From Azoarcus sp. (GTDB taxonomy: Bacteria; Pseudomonadota; Gammaproteobacteria; Burkholderiales; Rhodocyclaceae), in NCBI GenBank assembly GCA_020725025.1, contig DYFV01000058.1:1-34111 (forward strand): 34,111 nt of DNA, given 5' to 3'. The translations under genes were made by a program, and so were the position numbers. A model generated the notes under the pieces. That model searched no databases. It was given only the letters and a program-made list of their open reading frames with translations, and had not been told where the DNA came from. This document shows positions 25,486-33,186 of the stretch, one piece after another; positions within the stretch are counted from its first letter, which is position 1; each line of letters starts with the position of its first letter.

Positions 25486-25947
25486 TCAGGGCCGCCCAGC
25501 AGACCGGTTCCCCGGCCCGCTGGCCTTTTCCCACGCCTCGACGCTCCCCTCCGCGACCCGGAAGAGGGGGTGCGGGATGGGCGACGTGATCCCGGCAAGC
25601 CCGGTCTTCCAGGCCGGATCGCGGACATCGAGCTTCGCCATCAGATGCGCCCATTCGAACTCGAGCTGGCCGCGCGTCACCAGGATCCCGCCGGCGCCGG
25701 ACGCAGGGTCGATGCGGCTCGCGTCGAAGCGGTAGCCCCGCGCAGCCGCTTCGGCCTGCACCACGCGCAAATACTCCGCGATGCTGCCCAGGGGCGAGGC
25801 CTGCACGCGGAAGCGCGCCAGCTGCGGATGATGCCGATAGCCGCGCGTGCGCTCGGCCAGCACCGCCTGGGCGAGCAGGGCCTCGCGCCACAAGGCCACC
25901 AGCCCGCGGGTGTCGAGGTATTTCGGGTGCAGGCTCCACAAACGCAT
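25486..25947 (-). CDS. Pyrimidine dimer DNA glycosylase/endonuclease V family protein
   Basis: A 153-residue protein whose opening, MRLWSLHPKYLDTRGLVALWREALLAQ, and following GYRHHPQLARF segment are characteristic of the bacterial branch of the Pyr_excise family, related to T4 endonuclease V. Family enzymes cut the glycosyl bond of UV-induced cyclobutane dimers and nick the abasic site. The later GGILVTRGQLEFEWAHLMAKL region also fits. The C-terminal 20 residues look variable. ATG at 25947 has a good AAGGAAAAACCG ribosome site. A perfect 19-base palindrome lies 16-34 bases upstream of the ATG. It is convergent with the methyltransferase gene, 39 bases apart. Activity on UV photoproducts in this branch is inferred from homology. 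Confidence 0.8.
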   Translation of the reverse strand: MRLWSLHPKYLDTRGLVALWREALLAQAVLAERTRGYRHHPQLARFRVQASPLGSIAEYLRVVQAEAAARGYRFDASRIDPASGAGGILVTRGQLEFEWAHLMAKLDVRDPAWKTGLAGITSPIPHPLFRVAEGSVEAWEKASGPGNRSAGRP

Positions 25948-25962
25948 CGGTTTTTCCTTGGG

Positions 25963-25981
25963 TTGTCCGCGTCGCGGACAA
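25963..25981. promoter_or_regulatory. Perfect 19-base palindrome upstream of the endonuclease V-like gene
   Basis: TTGTCCGCG-T-CGCGGACAA has nine-base arms and a single central base, ending 15 bases before the ATG. Neither strand carries a T run after it, so it is not a terminator. The position fits an operator for a dimeric repressor. It does not match the LexA box (CTGT-N8-ACAG), though the gene is a DNA repair gene. Confidence 0.5.
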
Positions 25982-26156
25982 TGGCGCGCCGCGCGGCGCC
26001 TTCGCGGCGGATTATGCCCGGCATGAAGCGCCACGCTACCGTGCCGCGGGCGAGCGCCTCGACGGCGATTGCGCCAAGCCCAGCCCTTGGACCGGCCTGG
26101 GCGCGAGCCGGATCGATACGAGCAACACGGCGCACCTCCGTCGGCCGATGGGGGCG

Positions 26157-26735
26157 CTAAACCGTCTGAAGGATGAACAGCACAGCGCTGGCGGTGAGGG
26201 CGAAGGCGACGAGTGCGAGGAGCCCGTCCTGGGAAACCAGTGCCAGCCCGAACGTGGCGAGAGCGATGCCCGCGGCCGTCGAGGAAAAGGGAAGGAACTC
26301 CATGACGGGAAGGCTCAGAGCGATGAGCAGGCACACCAAGGCGATCAGGTAGCCGCCGATACCCCGCACGAACGGCAGCAGGCGCGGCTTGAGCCAGCGA
26401 TCGACGACGCGCGCGGGCGGCTTGAGCCACCGGATCGCCGTGGCGAGCTTGTCCCGGGCGACCGAACGCCGGAGCAGCCAGGGGGGCACCCAGCAGCAAT
26501 CCCGGCGGTAGAGAAGCTGCAGCGAGATCAGGAGCACGAGCACGCCCATCGCGGTCGGCATGCCAGGAATGCCGCTCAGGGGCGAGGTCAGCACCAGCCC
26601 GGCGAGCAGCAGCAGGGGGCCGAAGGACCGCGTTCCGACGGCATTGACGACCATGGCGAAGGAGACATATTTCCGGTCGGCGGCCGCCTCGATCTGGTCG
26701 AGCATCTCCTCGAGGCCGGTGACTTGTTCGTTCAT
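26157..26735 (-). CDS. ExoD-family membrane protein
   Basis: A 192-residue integral membrane protein of the ExoD (exopolysaccharide synthesis) family. The cytosolic N-terminal helix (VTGLEEMLDQIEAA) is followed by the characteristic GTRSFGPLLLLAGLVLTSPLSGIPGMPT segment and about four to five membrane helices, the last near ALTASAVLFILQTV. ExoD was named from Rhizobium mutants affected in exopolysaccharide; its molecular activity is unknown. The start at 26735 has GGAG ten bases upstream and gives the family N-terminus; an earlier in-frame opening at 26804 adds Arg-rich residues only. No polysaccharide genes are adjacent, although the next upstream gene is a methyltransferase. Confidence 0.85.
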   Translation of the reverse strand: MNEQVTGLEEMLDQIEAAADRKYVSFAMVVNAVGTRSFGPLLLLAGLVLTSPLSGIPGMPTAMGVLVLLISLQLLYRRDCCWVPPWLLRRSVARDKLATAIRWLKPPARVVDRWLKPRLLPFVRGIGGYLIALVCLLIALSLPVMEFLPFSSTAAGIALATFGLALVSQDGLLALVAFALTASAVLFILQTV

Positions 26736-26843
26736 CCCGGTGGGTCTCCGATGCACGCTTGCCGCCGCGTACCACCGGAGGGGCCCGGGGCGGGCGAGCG
26801 CCACGCGGACTCCAGCAATCGACGTACCCGGAAATACCCGGGA

Positions 26844-27557
26844 TCAGGTCGTCGGCGCGTCGCCCAGGGTCAGGGTGATGTAGGGCTTGGCGCTGCCCAG
26901 CCGGTCGGAAGTCGCCCCCAGGTCGGCGGCCCAGCGCTCGGCGATGAGCCGTTCCTGCTCGCGCCCCGCGTCGTCCAGGAGAATCACGCAGCGGGGCGCC
27001 AGCTTGTCGCGCATCACGGGAACCAGGCCGAAGCGCCCGCCCGGCGTGCTCGCGGGCGGACCGTCGCAGATCACCAGGGAGAAGTCGTCTGGCATCGAGG
27101 CGAGGGGCGGGTCGTACCAGGTGAAGTCGCCGTATTCCCTGAGGGGCTGTACGCAAAGCTTCACCGAGTCGATGCCGTAGCGTCGGAGGGTGGTGCCGAC
27201 CCGCTCCGCCCACGCCGGCGTGTGCTCCAGTGCCCAGTGGTGAATCCCGCGGCGTTTGGCGATTGCGCCGATCAGTACCGTCGACAGGCCCGAGCCGCAC
27301 TCGAGGAAGGGGCCCTTCGACTCCAGGGCCTGCCGGATGCACACCTGCAGGTACTCCTGCATCGCGCTCCAGGACTCGTTGCCCCATCCGTACACCAGAT
27401 CGTCCAGGACGGTGTTCCCGCGGTCGAGCGCGCGTTCGGGCGCCGCCATGAAGCGCCCCATGGCCCGGCCGAAGACGAGCCTGCGATGGGCCGTACGAAA
27501 CCGGTGCCGGACACGCCAGGGGATGCAGGATGCGACGGTGCTGGACAACCCGTTCAT
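26844..27557 (-). CDS. SAM-dependent methyltransferase, class I
   Basis: A 237-residue protein. The SAM-binding motif I is FLECGSGLSTVLIGAIAKRRG (about 84-104), followed by an acidic strand-2 residue (HHWALEHTPAW) and a DGPP motif (LVICDGPPAS, about 161-170) typical of the Methyltransf_24-type enzymes linked to glycan or natural-product methylation. The N-terminus carries a basic, possibly amphipathic segment (RHRFRTAHRRLVFGRAMGRFM). Substrate unknown. The ATG has a GGAG site, and a candidate promoter with 17-base spacing lies upstream at 27615-27643. ExoD lies 108 bases downstream on the same strand. Confidence 0.8.
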   Translation of the reverse strand: MNGLSSTVASCIPWRVRHRFRTAHRRLVFGRAMGRFMAAPERALDRGNTVLDDLVYGWGNESWSAMQEYLQVCIRQALESKGPFLECGSGLSTVLIGAIAKRRGIHHWALEHTPAWAERVGTTLRRYGIDSVKLCVQPLREYGDFTWYDPPLASMPDDFSLVICDGPPASTPGGRFGLVPVMRDKLAPRCVILLDDAGREQERLIAERWAADLGATSDRLGSAKPYITLTLGDAPTT

Positions 27558-27614
27558 GAGCTTCTCCGTTATGGCTGCGACCTGTCATGCGTCCCGACAG
27601 CGGACGGCGGTACA

Positions 27615-27643
27615 AGCATAGCGGGTAAAAAGCGCTACGTCAT
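27615..27643 (-). promoter_or_regulatory. Candidate sigma-70 promoter of the methyltransferase gene
   Basis: On the minus strand, -35 ATGACG (27638-27643) and -10 TATGCT (27615-27620) are separated by 17 bases, each matching the consensus at four of six positions. The region is AT-rich for this window. The -10 box ends 57 bases before the ATG at 27557. Confidence 0.45.
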
Positions 27644-27776
27644 GCTCGGTAGGGCCGACTCCCGGAGGCTCGCAGGGGTGGCATACCCGGGAATCGAAGC
27701 CGCGCAGCGCCGCTCCTGCAGGGGAGCCGATCGCAGGCGGCCGGCCCACGACGGTCGAACGTGTCCGATGGGCGGG

Positions 27777-28613
27777 TCAACGATCCTCGGGGAGCGAGCG
27801 GATCATGCGGTCGAACTCCGCGACCTGCTTCTGCCGGTCCTGGGAGCCCAGGCGAAAGAAGTCCTCCACCCGGTTGCGGGTCCGTTGGTCGCGGAGCAGG
27901 GCGGTGAAGAGGCGCTCCTCCTCGAGCAGGCCGTCGGCGAGCGGCAGGCTCGCCGCGGCGACGGCCGCCTTGGCGGCGCGCAGGGCGGGAGCGGGGAAGG
28001 CGGCGATGCGCTGCGCGAAGTCGTCCACCCAGGCATCCAGGCGATCCGGCGGCAGCACCCGCTCGACGAGGCCCCAGCGCTCGGCCGTCGCCGCGTCCAC
28101 GTCCTCGCAGCCGGCGAGCATGTACAGCGCGCGCGAGCGCCCGACGAGGCGGGACAGGCGCTGGGTGCCGCCGCCGCCGGGGATGAGCCCCACGGCGACC
28201 TCGGGCAGGGCGAAGCGGCTGCGCCCGGAGGCGAAGCGCATGTCCAGCGCCAGCAGAAACTCGAGCCCTCCGCCGCGGGCGATGCCGTCGATCCGGGCCA
28301 TGGTGAGCTGCGGCAAGGTCCGTAGCCGTTCCATGATCCGGTGGAAGGGGCCGATCTCCGTTGGAGCGGGACCGTCCGCCGGGGGAAGTGCCAGGAGCTC
28401 GGTCTCGTCCGAGTGGCACAGGAAGAAATCCGGGTCCGCGCTGGAGAAGACGACCACCTTCACGGCGCCGTCCACCGCCAGCGCCTTGGCCAGCGCGTTG
28501 AGCTCCCGCGTGAGCTTCGCATCGAGCAGATTCACGGGCGGATTGTCGAGGCGTACGTCGAGCACGCCTCCTCGGCGTTGCGTCTTCAGAAACCGGAAAG
28601 CGTCGTAGGGCAT
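27777..28613 (-). CDS. Enoyl-CoA hydratase/isomerase family protein
   Basis: A 278-residue crotonase-fold protein. The oxyanion-hole segment (IDGIARGGGLEFLLALDMRFA) carries E118, and the second catalytic glutamate E138 lies in ALPEVAVGLIPGGGGTQRL; both match the two acidic residues of enoyl-CoA hydratase, so hydratase activity on an acyl-CoA is likely. The usual first oxyanion motif appears altered (FFLCHSDE). Substrate and pathway are not clear, as no other beta-oxidation genes are nearby. The start at 28613 gives the normal N-terminus (MPYDAFRFLK). The LysE exporter gene lies 53 bases upstream on the same strand. Confidence 0.88.
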   Translation of the reverse strand: MPYDAFRFLKTQRRGGVLDVRLDNPPVNLLDAKLTRELNALAKALAVDGAVKVVVFSSADPDFFLCHSDETELLALPPADGPAPTEIGPFHRIMERLRTLPQLTMARIDGIARGGGLEFLLALDMRFASGRSRFALPEVAVGLIPGGGGTQRLSRLVGRSRALYMLAGCEDVDAATAERWGLVERVLPPDRLDAWVDDFAQRIAAFPAPALRAAKAAVAAASLPLADGLLEEERLFTALLRDQRTRNRVEDFFRLGSQDRQKQVAEFDRMIRSLPEDR

Positions 28614-28666
28614 GGGCGGACCGGAAGGGGATCGTGAAAGCGGGAGGGTGCGGCGGCGCCCGGCCG

Positions 28667-29281
28667 TTACCTGTCGGAGAGCGCGAGATTCACCCCGAGC
28701 CCGGCGAAGGTCGCGGCGAAGCCGCGGCGCAGCCAGTCCTGGACCCGGCGCGACTCGACCACCGCCTTGCGGAAGCCGTGGGCCAGCAGCCCGTAGGCGA
28801 CGAACACCGCGAAGGTCATCGCCATGAAGACGGCGCTGAGCAGGAGCAGCTGCGCCATCGGATCCGCGGCCTCGGGCCGCACGAACTGGGGCAGGAAGGC
28901 CAGGAAGAAGATGCTGAGCTTGGGGTTGAGCGAATTGAGCAGGATCGCCTTGATCACCAGGCCGGAGGCCGACCCCCTGGCCGCGCCGTCCTCCACGGCG
29001 AAGGCCGAGCGGTCGCGCCAGGTGGCGTAGGCCACGTAGAAGAGGTAGGCGACGCCCGCGTATCGGAGCGCCTGAAACAGGAGCGCGCTGGTGTGGATGA
29101 CGGCGGCGAGCCCCAGGATGGTCGCGAGCAGGTGCGGCACGATCCCGGCGGTGCATCCCAGCGCGGCCAGCACGCTCGCCCGCCGGCCGCGGGCGAGCCC
29201 CGTGGAGACGGTGTAGATCACCCCGGTGCCGGGGATGAGCACCACGACGAAGGAGGTGAGGAGAAACTCGAGGGTGAGCAC
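28667..29281 (-). CDS. LysE/RhtB-family amino acid exporter
   Basis: A 204-residue inner-membrane protein with about six hydrophobic segments. The N-terminal half has the family pattern IPGTGVIYTVSTGLARGRRASVLAALGCTAGIVPH, and the middle has NPKLSIFFLAFLPQFV, the LysE/RhtB signature after the third helix. Members export amino acids or their analogues by proton exchange; the substrate cannot be read here. The start is GTG at 29281, with GGAG eight to nine bases upstream; a nearby ATG is out of frame. The enoyl-CoA hydratase follows 53 bases downstream. Confidence 0.9.
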   Translation of the reverse strand: MLTLEFLLTSFVVVLIPGTGVIYTVSTGLARGRRASVLAALGCTAGIVPHLLATILGLAAVIHTSALLFQALRYAGVAYLFYVAYATWRDRSAFAVEDGAARGSASGLVIKAILLNSLNPKLSIFFLAFLPQFVRPEAADPMAQLLLLSAVFMAMTFAVFVAYGLLAHGFRKAVVESRRVQDWLRRGFAATFAGLGVNLALSDR

Positions 29282-29342
29282 GGCATCGCTCCGGCGGCGG
29301 ACGGACAGGGCGATTATGACAGCCGACGCCCCCCAGGGGCGG

Positions 29343-30377
29343 CTATCGCGCGCTGGCCTCGAAGAAGGTCCACATCACGTCGTTCGCGGAAATGGCCTGG
29401 GAGGCCGGCTCCTTGCCGCGGCGCACCTTCTCCGCGCCCGGCCAGGAGTGGCCGCCGGTCGCCGTCACGCATAGCTGCACCTGCACCCCGCCCGCGCAGC
29501 CGCCATAGGTGTCGCACCAGGCGCTCGGCACCGACAGGGTTCTCGCCGGAGCGGCGTCGCACCGGTTGCGGGCGACCCAGCGCGCGATGGTTTCCGGCAC
29601 CGACACGAAGGTGGTCACCTTGCTGCGGTCGCGGAAAGCGTTCTCTCCCGCACCGCCCTCGAACAGCACGTGATCGTCGTTCCGGGCGTGGAGATGCAGC
29701 ACCGAGACCGGCCGGGACGGCGCGCACGTTTGCGTGCCGTCGGTGCCGGCCACCGAGGCCACGGCGCCGAACACGTCGGCCATCTCGCAGGCCAGGCGGT
29801 GGCTCAGCATGCCGCCGTTGGACATCCCGGTCGCGTAGATGCGCGCCGGATCCACGTCGAGCCGCGAGCGGATCGCGGCGAGCATGGCGCGCACGAAGCC
29901 CACGTCGTCCACCTCGCGGTCGCGCGCGTCGCCGCAGCAGGAGCCGGCGTTCCAGGTCGCCAGCTTCCCGCCCGGCAGGCGGCTGTAGCCGTTGGGAAAC
30001 ACGACGACGAAGCCCGCCTCCTCGGCCTTGGAGATGAGGCCGTAGCGCGCGTCGTCGGCCATGAAGGCCGCGTGGCCGCCGCCCCCGTGGAAGGCGAAGA
30101 CGAGGGGGGCAGGGCGGCCGGGGCGGTACTTGCGGGGCACGTGGACCAGATAGGCGCGCGTCAGGCCGCCGTGCTCCAGCGAGTACTCGCGGGTGCCCGG
30201 CCGGGCGGCGTGCCGGGCCGCCGCGTCGCCCTGGGCACGGCGCTCCTCCAGGCGCTGGTGCAAGCGTTCGCCCAGTGTCTCGGCCGGAGCGGGGCCGGGC
30301 GCGCCGAGCAGCGCGAGCAAGAGCGCCAGCGCCGGCGGACTGCGGCGGAGGGGGCGGGCAGGAGCCAAGGTCGGCAT
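29343..30377 (-). CDS. Secreted PHB-depolymerase-type esterase
   Basis: A 344-residue exported alpha/beta hydrolase. The signal peptide has a basic start, a Leu-rich core (about 15-24) and cleavage predicted after A32 (APA|ET). The catalytic triad is S186 in the lipase box GMSNG, an Asp around D234/D235 in HARNDDHV, and H310 in TATGGHSWPG. Many cysteines (C147, C148, C198, C218, C273, C288, C294, C303) suggest disulfides outside the cytoplasm. The family includes poly(3-hydroxybutyrate) depolymerases, feruloyl and acetylxylan esterases, so the substrate is open. The start at 30377 is chosen because GAGGAG ends nine bases ahead; the ATG at 30386 directly abuts that site. No substrate-binding domain follows the catalytic domain. 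Confidence 0.87.
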   Translation of the reverse strand: MPTLAPARPLRRSPPALALLLALLGAPGPAPAETLGERLHQRLEERRAQGDAAARHAARPGTREYSLEHGGLTRAYLVHVPRKYRPGRPAPLVFAFHGGGGHAAFMADDARYGLISKAEEAGFVVVFPNGYSRLPGGKLATWNAGSCCGDARDREVDDVGFVRAMLAAIRSRLDVDPARIYATGMSNGGMLSHRLACEMADVFGAVASVAGTDGTQTCAPSRPVSVLHLHARNDDHVLFEGGAGENAFRDRSKVTTFVSVPETIARWVARNRCDAAPARTLSVPSAWCDTYGGCAGGVQVQLCVTATGGHSWPGAEKVRRGKEPASQAISANDVMWTFFEASAR

Positions 30378-30386
30378 CGGAACCAT

Positions 30387-30392
30387 CTCCTC
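30387..30392 (-). promoter_or_regulatory. Ribosome binding site GAGGAG for the secreted esterase
   Basis: The site touches the ATG at 30386 but stands nine bases ahead of the ATG at 30377, so it selects the downstream start and a shorter signal peptide. Confidence 0.55.
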
Positions 30393-30483
30393 GACGAAGC
30401 AATATGCCTGGAGAGCGCCGGCTCGGCATCCCGCGCTCCGGCAAAGGGGCGGAAGCGATGCAAAGCGCCACGACGGGGGCCGG

Positions 30484-31023
30484 TCAGGGCTCGTCCTCCT
30501 GGCTCGCCGGCGGCCCCTGAACGCCCTTCAGGCTCCGCTGGCCGTCCTTCGCGCCCGGGCGCACGACGCTGAACGAGCCGTCCGTCTCCAATACCACGGC
30601 TTCGATCCCGCTCAGGGACGCGAGCCCGGCCGACCGGACCGCCGCGCGGACTTCGTTCTCGGTCACTCGCGCGCGCCGCAGGGCGGCCGGGAGCATCTCG
30701 CCGCGGTAAAGCAGCATCACCGGCTCCCCGGTGACCAGCTGCCGCACCCAGCGCGCCCGCACGCTCGACCAGGTGACCGCGAACTGGAGGCCGATGAGCA
30801 GGGCGAAGGCCAGCGCGCCGTCGGCCAGGGCGACGTCCTTGGACAGAAGGACGGTGGCCAGCGTGGAGCCCAGCGCGACGGTCACGATCAGGTCGAAGGC
30901 GTTCATCTTGGAGAGCGTGCGCCGGCCGGAGATGCGCAGGAAGACGACCAGCGTCACGTAGGCCAGCGCCCCGACGACCAGGGTGCGGAAGAGGCTGTCC
31001 CAGCCGTTGAAGAACATCTGCAC
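30484..31023 (-). CDS. DUF421 (YetF-like) membrane protein
   Basis: A 179-residue protein with three hydrophobic segments in the first 85 residues (about 12-31, 44-60, 67-82) and a cytosolic C-terminal domain. The family signatures RISGRRTLSKMNAFDLIVTVALGSTLA and RARVTENEVRAAVRSAGLASLSGIEAVVLETDGSFSV are clear. Function of DUF421 proteins is unknown; in spore formers a relative (YetF/SpoVA-neighbour type) acts in germination. The start is GTG at 31023, with GGAGGG eight bases ahead; the ATG at 31017 would be 14 bases away. The stop is followed 107 bases later by the esterase gene. Confidence 0.88.
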   Translation of the reverse strand: MQMFFNGWDSLFRTLVVGALAYVTLVVFLRISGRRTLSKMNAFDLIVTVALGSTLATVLLSKDVALADGALAFALLIGLQFAVTWSSVRARWVRQLVTGEPVMLLYRGEMLPAALRRARVTENEVRAAVRSAGLASLSGIEAVVLETDGSFSVVRPGAKDGQRSLKGVQGPPASQEDEP

Positions 31024-31214
31024 CGATTCGTCCCTCCGCCATGGAGATGAGGTCCAGGCACGTGCCTACGGCTTCCGCGCCGCCTCCCGCAAGCATTCCC
31101 TTGCGATTCGCCGATACCGCCTCGGGCGGAAAGCAGTTCCGCGCGCCGCCCGGCTTACGCCCGAGCAGCCGGCTACCGCGTCCCGGAGCGCACGGCAGCG
31201 CGCGCCACGGCGCG

Positions 31215-31535
31215 CTACCCGAGCAGATCGGCGCCCTTGTGATCCTCCGCGACGCCCTGCACCAGGAACACCACGCCCTCGGTGTTCCCGGTACGCAACG
31301 GCCGGATGGCCCGGTAGGCCGGCGACTCGTACCAGCTCCGAGCCATCTCCATGGACGGAAACTCGATAAGCACCAGATCGCTCGCCCACGTACCCTCCAG
31401 CGCCTCGTAAGGCCCGCCATGCACCCGATACCTGCCGGAGAAGGGCGCCAGGGTCTCGTCGATCCTCTGCAGGTATTCCTTGATCTCCGGCCCGAATCGG
31501 GTCTCGCGGACGATCGCTACGGCGTAGGCAGTCAT
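31215..31535 (-). CDS. DUF1330 dimeric ferredoxin-like fold protein
   Basis: A 106-residue small protein of the DUF1330 family, a dimeric alpha-beta barrel fold of unknown function. Visible family features are YLQRIDETLAPFSGRYRVHGG and the segment DLVLIEFPSMEMARSWYESPAYRAIRPLR. ATG at 31535 has GGAG six bases ahead. A short GC-rich hairpin (31200-31206 with 31209-31215) overlaps the stop codon. The 191-base gap toward the DUF421 gene holds nothing else I can recognise. Confidence 0.9.
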   Translation of the reverse strand: MTAYAVAIVRETRFGPEIKEYLQRIDETLAPFSGRYRVHGGPYEALEGTWASDLVLIEFPSMEMARSWYESPAYRAIRPLRTGNTEGVVFLVQGVAEDHKGADLLG

Positions 31536-31699
31536 GGTGTCTCCGTCGGGTGAGAGCGCTCCATCGCTCTGACATGGTAGTTCAGGCGCGGCCCCAGCCC
31601 CAGGAACGGCGAGCGTCGCCGAACGATGGGCGACGGAGAGCCTCGAGCGGGAGGCCAGGCGTCACGCTCGTCGCGCCGACGTCCGGCAGGCCCGCCCCC

Positions 31700-32275
31700 T
31701 CACAGGCTCGACTCGACGCTCCGAAGCGCCCCGTCCGGCCCGGAGACCTTCTCGAGCGTCCCATCCGCACCGAACCTGAGCTCGACCGGCGCGTCGTCCA
31801 TGGTTGTCCAGTACTTCCACGTGCTCGCCGCGATATCCGGAGTGTCGCTTCTCGACGGGTACCCGATCGATGTGACGACCTGCTCGCGCGTCATGCCGAC
31901 GATCACCTTCCCGGCGCTCACCGCGGCCCGCACGTCGGCAGGCCAACTCGCGAAGACCTTGCGAGGGTCCTCGGGAACGATGATCGATCGAAGCCATGCC
32001 AGCGTGTCTTCCCTTGTCTTCGCCGAGTCCTCGCTGAACCCATACTCGGCTCCGCGAACGTCTCCGTAGGCGTAATACGTTCGCTTGAGAAAATTGATCT
32101 GGACGGGTTCGCCGAAGGGCAGCACCGGCCCCCCCCGGATATTGCTGCTCGAGATCCAACCTTTGTTCAGCGAAACGTTGCAGCACAGGTAGCCCTGGAT
32201 AGGCGCGCTCATCTTGGATGCGCATGAAGAGAGAAGCAGAGCCGCGACGAGTATCGATAGAGTGACTGGTTTCAT
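31700..32275 (-). CDS. Putative lipoprotein with SmpA/OmlA-like C-terminal segment
   Basis: A 191-residue predicted outer-membrane lipoprotein. The signal has a Leu-rich core and lipobox LSSC, with the modified cysteine at C18; Ala at +2 favours sorting to the outer membrane. The middle part (YLCCNVSLNKGWISSSN) is of a type I do not recognise with confidence. The segment near residues 135-165 (GMTREQVVTSIGYPSRSDTP, then WKYW) resembles the fold motif of SmpA/OmlA (BamE-like) domains. The start at 32275 gives a proper signal peptide; an in-frame opening at 32350 does not. It is first-level accessory: three lipoprotein genes are in line here, followed by IS DNA. Role unknown. Confidence 0.72.
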   Translation of the reverse strand: MKPVTLSILVAALLLSSCASKMSAPIQGYLCCNVSLNKGWISSSNIRGGPVLPFGEPVQINFLKRTYYAYGDVRGAEYGFSEDSAKTREDTLAWLRSIIVPEDPRKVFASWPADVRAAVSAGKVIVGMTREQVVTSIGYPSRSDTPDIAASTWKYWTTMDDAPVELRFGADGTLEKVSGPDGALRSVESSL

Positions 32276-32361
32276 GGCGGGACAGACCGGTAGGTGGGTT
32301 GGAGTTGTGCTGCACGAGGAGGGAGTTTGGACGTTCGCTTGGCGCGCCATTCAGCGGACGA

Positions 32362-32378
32362 CAAGAGCGCAGCTCTTG
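32362..32378 (-). terminator. Hairpin after the second lipoprotein gene
   Basis: Arms CAAGAGC and GCTCTTG with a three-base loop lie about 28 bases past the stop codon at 32407. Only scattered T residues follow on the minus strand, so termination is weakly supported. Confidence 0.3.
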
Positions 32379-32384
32379 GCGGTT
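32367..32384. repeat. Short repeat GCGCAG-N6-GCGGTT, copy 1
   Basis: GCGCAG, six variable bases, then GCGGTTGGCCG, lying 23-40 bases downstream of the second lipoprotein stop codon. The second copy is at 33134. It overlaps the hairpin at 32362-32378. Confidence 0.4.
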
Positions 32385-32406
32385 GGCCGAAACTGTTGGT
32401 CACGCA

Positions 32407-33075
32407 TCATCTCTTGACAGGAGGGCTAGGTAGAAGAGGCGGCGAATCGACGTGACGACGGTTCTCCGCGCCGGTAATCCATGGGCCTAGGCTCAATAGA
32501 TCGACTACGATTCCATTCTTGAGCTGCGGGTACTTCTCCTTGAACACGGCGATGTCGCGCTCTTGTTCGTCTCGAACTTCAGGGTAGCCGTTTCCAACGA
32601 CCGTGATGCCGAAAAGGTTCTTGCCTGTCTGGAGAATTGCGTGAAGATTTCCAAGATATTTGACCTCGCCCGCGGCGACGTGAAAATCAAGCGGAGCAGG
32701 CTTTTCTCGAGGAAATATTCTCAGACCCGATCCGTTCGTGATCTGCCATGAGGTGATCTTATGCTGACCTGCGGGAAGAGATAGCGCGAACACTTTTCCG
32801 TATCCGTCCTCAAGATCGCTGCCCCCGGGTATGCCAGGAAAAATGTCTGGAAGAGAGGAGAGCAGGCCTCCGTGCTCCTCCATCGGCCCACCGTTGAGAT
32901 AAAAGGCCGCCCTCGCCGCACGGCCCCCGGATAAATCATGCGACGCGGAAACAATCACGATTCCTTCGTTCTTTGCTGCATCGAGACTAAAATCTTTCGG
33001 GACGCTCTTTGAAGCGCAGCCAGTCAGGGTGCTTATCAAAACGGCGGCAAGGCACAAGAAGCGGCTGGTTTTCAT
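32407..33075 (-). CDS. Putative lipoprotein of unknown function
   Basis: A 222-residue predicted lipoprotein. The signal peptide ends in lipobox LTGC, modified cysteine C20, Ala at +2. The mature part looks like a beta-rich domain (GIVIVSASHDLS; FALSLPAGQHKITSW; VAAGEVKYLGNL) of the kind seen in small lipoproteins that display a G-x-Y-x-x-L turn, and a Pro-rich tail (SPPLLPSPPVKR). I do not recognise a named family. GC content is visibly lower than in the upstream housekeeping genes, suggesting transfer. The start at 33075 is chosen for a normal signal peptide; an ATG at 33105 would add ten polar residues. A shared short repeat follows its stop codon, as it does for the next gene. Confidence 0.7.
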   Translation of the reverse strand: MKTSRFLCLAAVLISTLTGCASKSVPKDFSLDAAKNEGIVIVSASHDLSGGRAARAAFYLNGGPMEEHGGLLSSLPDIFPGIPGGSDLEDGYGKVFALSLPAGQHKITSWQITNGSGLRIFPREKPAPLDFHVAAGEVKYLGNLHAILQTGKNLFGITVVGNGYPEVRDEQERDIAVFKEKYPQLKNGIVVDLLSLGPWITGAENRRHVDSPPLLPSPPVKR

Positions 33076-33133
33076 TGTCTTTGTCGAATTGTCGGTCGGA
33101 TGCATGAAGACGGCCCTCAGGCGGCGGCAGAGT

Positions 33134-33151
33134 GCGCAGAATCAAGCGGTT
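33134..33151. repeat. Short repeat GCGCAG-N6-GCGGTT, copy 2
   Basis: GCGCAG, six variable bases, then GCGGTTAGCTG, lying 36-53 bases downstream of the MalM-like stop codon. Matching position and sequence to copy 1 argue against chance, but no third copy follows the first lipoprotein gene. Confidence 0.4.
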
Positions 33152-33186
33152 AGCTGGAAGCTCTGGTTGGAACCCGCAGCTGCCAT

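Noticed and set aside
25963..25981. LexA (SOS) box upstream of the endonuclease V-like gene
   Set aside because: The palindrome lacks the CTGT-N8-ACAG pattern; it has one central base and a CG-rich core.
32276..33186. Integron attC sites between the lipoprotein genes
   Set aside because: Only one half-site-like sequence (RGCYAAC) is present in each gap, with no complementary GTTRRRY-type partner at the proper distance and no integrase in view.
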